Of a DNA stretch of 64,000 nucleotides, positions 57,183-64,000 are shown piece by piece. The notes under the pieces are model-generated. The model saw only the letters and a program-made list of their open reading frames with translations. It made no database searches and was not told where the DNA came from. Origin of the DNA: Lantana camara (Eukaryota; Streptophyta; Magnoliopsida; Lamiales; Verbenaceae); NCBI GenBank assembly GCA_037501455.1, contig CM074864.1:58650001-58714000 (forward strand). Direction: 5' to 3'. Position 1 is the first letter of the stretch. Each line of letters begins with the position of its first letter. Made by a program: the position numbers and the translations under genes.

Positions 57183-57424
57183 GTAAAAGAGTGAAGTGAG
57201 ATAGAAAATAACTACAAAGATGTTAATACATTAATGTAATTAAATTATTTTTACAGTTCATATTATCTTGATCTAAAGTTAGTTGTTTTAAATATTTTAA
57301 TATGTAAAAGAGTGAAGTGAGATAGAAAATAACTACAAAGATGGTAATACATTAATGTAATTAAATTATTTTTACAGTTCATATTATCTTGATCTAAAAT
57401 TAGTTGTTTTAAATATTTTGTAAG
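57183..57424. repeat. Tandem duplication, 2 x 121 bp
   Basis: Two almost identical units begin GTAAAAGAGTGAAGTGAG at 57183 and 57304, with about two differences. Confidence 0.9.
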
Positions 57425-58742
57425 TGTATAAACTGTTAAATTTTATTATATTGAACTTAAATAGTATACTTTGAAAACATTCCTATTAACGTTGACGTGT
57501 ATGTTAAAGTAAGCTCTCACTTTTTATTTTCTACATATATATTTATTATTTTAATATAATATTAAAAATAAATATTTGGTAACATATCAATTGGACCACG
57601 TAGCGCCTCCATATGAGAATCATGTGAACCCTAAGTCCACCACGGGCGAACCATAAAGGGCCACGTGGATTTCAACCTTTGAGGTCAAACTACATGGCAA
57701 AACTCTATGACAAAGTCATACTGGCCAAAAACAACCCACACATGAGGTCTTTGAGTCGATCAGTTAAAACAAATGGACCAAACAGTCCAAGTCAACCTAG
57801 ACAACCTCCACATCGACCAATATACGAGAAGTCGTGAGGTCGATCAGGCAGCTAAGCGGGCCAATTGGCTAAAGCCAAAAGGCCAAATGAGGCCCCATTG
57901 ACCAAATCCTAGATCGAGACGTCGATAAGATATTACGAGCCAAAATATTACCAATGACCTGACGACCTGAGCATGAAAATGAAAATGTAACAACTTCTAA
58001 GTTCATGTGTCAGACTGTTAGAAGACATTTAGTGTCAAAGATAGCCGATGCGACTAAAAGATGAAAAGTCAAAGTATCTGTTCAACCAAGTTGAAAGTAT
58101 GCATAGTAACAAATTATGAGATACACATTTAATAAAATAATCTTAGTATTATTTATAAAGTATTAATTTATTAAAAATACTTATTACGTAAATTACAATT
58201 GATAACTTGTTTTTTTGGTGGAAATTACGATTGATAACAAATAAAATAGAAACAAAACTCATTTAATCAAAAGAAAACATGAGCGATTTTATAAATTAAA
58301 CTAAATATTTAGGGTCATAAAAAAATAAAATACAAATTATAATTTAATTTTTCATGTTAATTTTATAATTTATATATATTTTTGTATATGAGTGAGTGTT
58401 TATGATCCATGGATACAAATATGATATAACATAAATTAATTTTTAAATTTAACAAGTGAAAGACGTTTGTCAAGGTGTTTAACCTGAACATGATATGACA
58501 ACATATGATACAGTAATATTTAGAATTGTGTGAGTATCATAAGAGTGTTAATTTAAAACTATAAACTTTTTATTTATACATGTGAGAATGTCTATTAGGA
58601 AATTAAATTTCAATTGAGGCCTCATCACTATATTTAAAATTAAAAAATTAATGTTTTAAATATTTTCATTTTAATAATTCAATTATTTAAAATATTTAGG
58701 TAAATCGTATATTTAATATGCAACACACATTGTTTTTACTAG
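57425..58742. other. Right part of the Helitron-like element
   Basis: The segment 57590-58070 is less AT-rich and has words such as GGCCACGTGGATTTC, resembling LTR or unannotated repeat sequence. The remainder is AT-rich up to the CTAG end. No gene was found. Confidence 0.5.
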
Positions 58743-58837
58743 TTTCATATAAAAGTTCAAGTTTTTGGACAAGAGCATCGTTAAATATTCAATTATCTCA
58801 ACAGATTGAATAATAAAAAGTAGTTCAGAAGTAGTGC

Positions 58838-60543
58838 AAATATGTGAGGGAACCGCTATTGAAAAGCGAGGCCGGAATTTGCCCCGTCAGATTATTGAAA
58901 CTCAAATCCCTGAAACAGAATTAATCACATACGCAAATTATATGGTCTAAATATATATTTTGAATATCACATTTTCGTTGGGACAAATACTTACAGGAGC
59001 ACCAAACTTTGAAGTTGACCCAGAAAGGAAGGTATCGAGCCTGAAATATTATTATTCCGTAAAACTCTGTGGCGTAATCCAAGTGATGATGTTTAGAATT
59101 CACCAACCAAAACTCTAGGAAATGTCTTGAATCAATTAATTTGCAGAATGTGAAGCTATTTGTTTATGGAATTTATATCCTTAGTTCCTTACAGGGTAGA
59201 TAGAGATGCCATATTATCTCTGAGGAAGTTCAGTGAAGAGCCAGCATTTGACAATTCACTTATTCTCCTAAGCAACATATTCAAGCAAACAAAATCAGCT
59301 TACATATTCACACACACACGTGTATTATATTTTATATTTATGTAAAGAAGATAATAAACCTACAAGTCAGTCAAAGAGGTCAAATTGGAAAATGATTGCG
59401 GTATTGGACCTTGAAATGAATTTCCTTGAAACCGCCTGTATACATGTTTATAAAAGAGCTGATAGAAACAAGATCAAGTACAATCAATAAACACAAACAC
59501 ACAGACATATATATATATACATATACACACGCACGCGCATGCACCCACACACATATATATCGAAAGGCAAGTTGGATATCGTCTCACAGTTGAACGAGGC
59601 TCGACCAACTTCCAATGAAATCTGGTATAGGGCCTGTGAGATCATTGTCTGAACCCCATCTGAAATTAATCATTTCCAATCATCAACCGCTCAGATTAAA
59701 TGAGAAACTTTTTTGAAGAAAAAAAAAGAGAAAATTTTTTTTCAAGCAAACTTACACTATCTCCATGTTGCGTAGTTGAGCAAATGATGGAGGTATCGGA
59801 CCACTAACTCCAGAACTATCAAAATATCTGACAAGATGAAATATAAATTAAACTTTATAAGTAAATCTATTATGAATTTTCTGTATTTTAGTTATAACTA
59901 GCTTTAGAGTAAGACTAACATTTGTTGTAGCCTTGTTAGGTTCCCGAGTGCAGATGGTAAAAGGCCAACGAAGTTGTTCGGGCCGAAGGACCTGCAGACA
60001 GGCACATCTAAGTATATGAATAATATTATGTATCTAAATGTTTAATAAACTAACAAATTTTGATGGTTTTCTCAAATAACGATGTGTTTGCAATGAATTA
60101 ATGAAACTAAAGGGAACTCACAGTGATCTTAAGCCAGTCAGCAAGCCAAGCTCAGTTGGAACCTCCCCTGATAATGCATTAAGTCCAACGGTCCTAATAG
60201 TGTGCATAGCAAATTTTCAAAAAAAATTCTCTATGGATGCTTAAGAATGAATTCAGAATTAAATGATAGAATAAAGAAATAGATAAGAGAATATGGGATT
60301 ACAAGTACTGCATGTTTCTTAGATTGCCAATTGAAGCAGGAAATGGACCTTCCATATAATTTTTAGCTAAATTTCTGCACAAAAGAAAAAAGAAAAAAAA
60401 AAAAAAAGAGGAAATTGATACTATGGAAAAAATGGACAGCTAAAGAGACAATAAGATAAACTTAAACATACAGATAAGTAAGAAAAGTCAAATTCCAGAG
60501 CTCATCAGGAAGCGGACCGGCAACATCCAATGCATAGACTCTC
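58838..60543 (-). CDS. Copy 2 exons 3-12: leucine-rich repeats
   Basis: Nine 72-bp exons and one of 75 bp (exon 10, 59193-59267, with an in-frame extra codon after AGAGAT) encode LRRs parallel to copy 1. No stop was seen. The donor of exon 12 is ATATTT|GCACTA, where copy 1 has GTACTA. A GC-AG intron is tolerated in plants but usually weaker, and this one is also the intron enlarged by the Helitron-like element. Confidence 0.85.
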
Positions 60544-60578
60544 CTGTAAAATGAAAAAGTCAGATAATTAATAAATTC

Positions 60579-60694
60579 TTTTTTCTTTTTTTTTTTTTTT
60601 TTTTTAACACACACCCCAAGTGGTCAGAGGGATTCGAACCCGGGTTTTTGTCTTCGAGAAAGAACCTTCAAACCACTTGGCCAACCCCTGTTGA
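60579..60694 (-). mobile_element. tRNA-derived SINE in copy 2 intron 2
   Basis: Same family as 51072-51185, in the opposite orientation. On the minus strand it starts CAACAGGGGTTGGCCAAGTG, has GGTTCGAATCC and ends in poly(A). An 18-bp target duplication CAGATAATTAATAAATTC lies at 60561-60578 and 60695-60712. Copy 1 has the empty site at about 18545. Confidence 0.9.
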
Positions 60695-60712
60695 CAGATA
60701 ATTAATAAATTC

Positions 60713-61670
60713 GTTTACAACTTAAACTACGTTATAGAAACAAGGGATGATTATATTGGGATAATATGAGGTTTGACCTAATTACACAAACTTCTTGTTT
60801 GAGAAATTACAAAAACTTCCCCTGGCATGCTTGGTTTTGATAGCCTAAATACTAAACACATGAGACGCGCATGACATCACCAAGGGCAAACTTGTCATTT
60901 TAGGTCCTTTCTTCTTCATAAAAACACTCAGGTTTTTCAAACACATAGTTTCTCTTCTATTAACGCGTTGTCTTCTCCGTTTCCGCACATTGTACACAGA
61001 AAATAGAATTCATAGTTTTTAGACCCTCTAATTATTTATATATTCCTTTTTCCCTCTAAATATTGATCATATCTCGATACATATTTTTCAAAATCTTCCA
61101 AACTCGAAACCCAATCTCACTCTCAATCTTTCATCATTCTCCCAATTTGGTCAATTGATCCAGACCTGTTGCAAATTTGAAACATCTTTAAAAAAAATAA
61201 TCATGCTTGACAAATTTTCCTGTCCTAATACTCACTTTGTAGAAGTGCAATTTTAAAAAAAAAAACTTAAATTCTAATTTTCAGTAAGTAAAATTAAAGT
61301 GTCGTAGAGCATTGGGTGTAATAAGAGACAAATGGTGTTGGCAAGTGAAGCTTTTGAAGAAGAAGGGTGGGATATGGTTTGAAGATTTTGATGAAGAAGA
61401 AGGGCCGGATATGAATATGAAAAAAAAATTCTAAGAAAAAAATTTTGGTGGAGAAAATTTGGTTTGAAAAAAGAACGTAATTGATTTTGGTGAAGAATAA
61501 AGAATCTAAATGACAAGTTTGGCCACCGAAACCACTAAAAATCAGCCAGAGATGGTTAATTGTAAAAAATGCAAAGTAGGGATGACACGAAATTTAGTTC
61601 AAGTGGGAAAATATAAAAACAACTTTAGTTCAGATGACAATTTTTTTTTTACCCCATTTAAATTACTTAC
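60713..61670. other. Copy 2 intron 2, remainder
   Basis: Partly homologous to copy 1 (18600-18940, shared AATTACACAAA and AAAAACTTCCCCTGGCAT), but from about 60835 to 61640 the sequence differs and is probably another insertion or a replaced segment. No coding potential was recognised. Confidence 0.5.
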
Positions 61671-61854
61671 AGTGCAGTAATGTGGCAAAGAGATCCATTA
61701 GTGAAGGAACAATCACATGTAATGCCTGGATTAATGTCTTCAGCGCCAATATCGGTTCCATCGGTGGCAACACCACTGCATAGTTCACCACTAATGTTCC
61801 ATTGATTTGTAGCTGAAATACCCCAACGCTCAAACATGGAGTTCAAAGCTCTTG
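61671..61854 (-). CDS. Copy 2 exon 2: LRR N-terminal cap
   Basis: 184 bp, same splice phases as copy 1 exon 2. The protein ARALNSMFERWGI, WNISGELCSGVATDGT and the CDCS motif are kept. The donor is GCACT|GTAAGT. Confidence 0.85.
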
Positions 61855-64000
61855 CTGTAAATCAATTTAACACCATTATTTTTTTTACCTTTATTGTTTT
61901 GAATATATAATTTGGATGATATAAATTGCATGGATAGCTATAGTATATCTGTTATAGAAACTTTTATGTAATAATGATTTTTTTTTTTATCAGGACGTCG
62001 GTTATCATTATTATTCTAACTGCTAAAATCTCATGATTGGCATATGTTTGAGTTCAAACAAGCCAAGATTATAAGGTAAATGATACCACTATACTAGTAA
62101 CTAGTTATTGTGGATCTATATCTATTCCATGCATTGAGAAATTTAACGAAACGAAATAATAATCGTATGACATGGCATAATGTGGAAATGGAACAGTTGT
62201 TGCCCCCGTGCCAAGCCCCAACAGCCATTTAAATCTCCCAATGCGAACTTGACCCCAAACGGACAAGTCAGAGGCTTTTATAATTTCTCAAATTGAAAAA
62301 ATATTAAGGACAGGTCCAACCATCAATCATAAATCACACACCCACTAAGTGTATTTTTACTTGTTTTAGGCCCTACTATAAATATCCCCGGCATTTTTAA
62401 TGGTTGGTAGGTGCACTTAATACCTCGTTCAAACCATCTAAGTTCTAACCTAGCTAGCCGTGTTATACATATTCAAAACCAAGTTAATTGTTGGAGAGTC
62501 TACATCCGTAAAATCATAGATAATTCACAATCATTCTCTTTTGTTACAGCTTGAGTGGGACCCAATCTATATAAATACTTGAATGATCGATTGAGACACA
62601 CGAGACTTTCAACCTCAACCACTTTTTGGCACAATCATCTCGTAAATGATATTCGATCATAGAAAGATCCGGTAGTAGTCAAATATAGCCAACACATAAA
62701 GACCTGTATACTAAAACTATATTTATAGCTATCACAATTTTGTGTAGGTCGATTTATTAATCACACTTGCATACTTAAAAAAGACAGAAAAGAAGGGCGT
62801 TCACACATGAATAGGTAATCATTTTCAGGGGCTTAATGAAATGCTACAAAACCTGAGGGGTCAGATTGCAATTCTTGATAAATAGGGAGGTCATCTGAGT
62901 CAAAGATTTACACATCCAGGGGCCACGAACGTGGGACAAATCTATGCTCGTGTAAATATGCTCAATTAAGTTGTTATTTTTTAATAAAGGAAGGTTAGTT
63001 ATGGTGTATTAGATCATTTTATTTTATGTTATTTTGTGTTAGTTAGGTGATATTAGGTTATTCGGGTTTGATTAGGTAAGATTAACCCGTTACTGACATT
63101 GACTAACCTCTATTATTACGAAATCACGAAGAGTGGGTGGGATTAGGTGGGATTACAATTTCCCACAGAAAAAAAAAAAAAAAAAGGTGAGATTACAGTT
63201 AGGTGAAATTATAATTCATTGAAGGTAAATGTAATCTAGCATATCTAAAATAATATTAATTATAACTCATTGAAATCTAGCATATCTAACATAATATTAA
63301 CTATAAATTATTTGAGCTTTTTCACAAACTCAAGTATCGAATATAAGATTGTTTGTTGAATACTTATTACATAATTAACACTTCCTAAATGTCATATTTA
63401 GTCTCTAAAATTTCGAGTTTGTATCACTTTAATTCGGAATTCCGGATGTTTCAAAAGTAACAGACTAACAGATAAATTCCTAGTGTTATTGATATGTATC
63501 AAATTAGTCCTTCCATTACTACTTCGGTAAAAATATGATTGGAAAAGATTTTATGTGCACTAGGTATGCGATTAGCAAGAATATTATTCTTGTTTGTACC
63601 TTTAAGGTGACACCCTCCGAAACCTCACATTTTCTCTAAGAAAGTTGTCGAGAAATTACCTTAAAACAAATTAGTAATGTTAATGACTTATCTTTTACTT
63701 TTGAATCTTTAGTTAAAATGATACAAATTCAAAACTTTAAGACTAAACAAGCCATTTACTCTTTTTAATTTTTAAACAATATTTACATATTACTACATAC
63801 CCGTACTTATCTTCTATAGCAATATTCAGAAAAAAGAAGTCCAAAACGAGCAAATATATTTTGAGAGTGTTTGCAAACTTTAAAAATAAGCATTTATTAG
63901 ATAAGTGCTTATTTTCAACAGTTTTGGAGTGTTTGGAACACTGACTTTTGCTTATTTTAAGCAGGTAGCCTAGGACATGCTTCTGAATTCTGCTTATTGC
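61855..64000. other. Copy 2 intron 1 (runs off window)
   Basis: Homologous to copy 1 intron 1 from 19132, lacking the 1.75 kb MULE and the 181-bp MITE of copy 1 but with its own insert at about 62990-63340. Landmarks such as AAAGAAGTCCAAAACGAGC align with 22705, so exon 1 should lie a few hundred bases beyond 64000. Confidence 0.7.
63862..64000. mobile_element. Start of a further insertion at the window edge
   Basis: After GCAAATATATTTT copy 2 departs from copy 1 with GAGAGTGTTTGCAAAC and several AAATAAGC/GCTTATT motifs, similar to ends of hAT-type MITEs. The right end is outside the window, so the class is a guess. Confidence 0.4.

Larger units (their letters stand above)
52982..58742. mobile_element. 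Helitron-like element, 5.76 kb, in copy 2 intron 12
   Basis: Comparison with copy 1 (ACCAACTCATATAAAAG at 16750) defines the insert. It starts TCTATATATTATATTA after host A and ends TTTTTACTAG before host T, with no target duplication: the TC...CTAG, A-to-T rule of Helitrons. The region ATAAAAGTACGAGTTGAG behind the 5' end resembles plant Helitron 5' ends. No Rep/helicase frame was found, so it would be non-autonomous. The 3' hairpin is weak. It contains a nested MULE. Confidence 0.65.
29062..61854 (-). pseudogene. LRR-malectin receptor-like kinase, tandem copy 2 (exons 2-24; frameshifted)
   Basis: Paralog of the gene at 10683-23115. Exons 2-24 from the 5' side: 61671-61854, 60472-60543, 60303-60374, 60122-60193, 59920-59991, 59756-59827, 59588-59659, 59364-59435, 59193-59267, 58995-59066, 58838-58909, 52877-52942, 52682-52747, 52134-52190, 51999-52063, 51190-51571, 33623-33827, 33327-33512, 32551-32669, 30805-31021, 30487-30718, 30177-30327, 29062-29439. 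Exon 1 should lie just right of the window. Exon lengths equal those of copy 1 except exon 10 (one extra codon) and exons 17, 19 and 20. A 4-bp deletion in exon 17 breaks the malectin frame. Exon 12 has a GC donor. Insertions stretch the gene to more than 32 kb. By eye the last exon is about 90 percent identical in protein to copy 1. Confidence 0.88.

Overview
This window is plant nuclear DNA, almost certainly from a eudicot. It carries intron-rich receptor-kinase genes of a land-plant family, plant-type Ty1/copia and Ty3/gypsy retrotransposons, many non-autonomous DNA transposons, SINEs, a Helitron-like element and a 4 kb insertion of plastid DNA. No prokaryotic gene, rRNA or complete tRNA gene was seen. 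Everything was read by eye, so splice junctions and element ends are predictions; many are supported by comparing two tandem gene copies.

Layout. 1-4130 is a plastid-derived segment (NUPT): 5' matK, the 5' trnK-UUU exon, and rps16 with its group II intron and an in-frame stop. It abuts mid-integrase a 5'-truncated Ty3/gypsy element of Tat type (about 4130-9230). That element carries a decayed, intron-containing ORF on the opposite strand with its own TATA box. An hAT-type MITE follows (9319-9922).

10683-23115 (minus) is a complete 24-exon LRR/malectin-like receptor kinase of the LRR-VIII-2 type, copy 1. 29062-61854 (minus) is its tandem paralog, copy 2, with exons 2-24 in the window and exon 1 presumably just past the right edge. 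Every exon has a counterpart and most lengths are identical. Both copies carry a frameshift in the same malectin exon, but from different indels: a 5-bp duplication in copy 1 and a 4-bp deletion in copy 2. Both are therefore called pseudogenes, pending exclusion of assembly error.

Between the paralogs lies a copia element (24364-28242) whose two internal segments are each inverted relative to its LTRs. Copy 2 has been inflated by later insertions. Its malectin intron grew from about 1.5 kb to about 17 kb through copia A (33976-43900), copia B nested in A (37767-42876), a foldback MITE and the young copia C (45011-50061). An LRR intron holds a 5.8 kb Helitron-like element with a MULE inside it. 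Smaller introns hold MITEs and SINEs. Copy 1 has its own insertions (an hAT element, a 1.75 kb MULE and a small MITE). Because each copy supplies the empty site for insertions in the other, element ends and target-site duplications could be defined precisely for most elements.

No new enzymatic system is evident. The most unusual items are the antisense gene inside the Tat element, the doubly inverted copia element, and the parallel malectin frameshifts in two otherwise well-preserved receptor-kinase paralogs.
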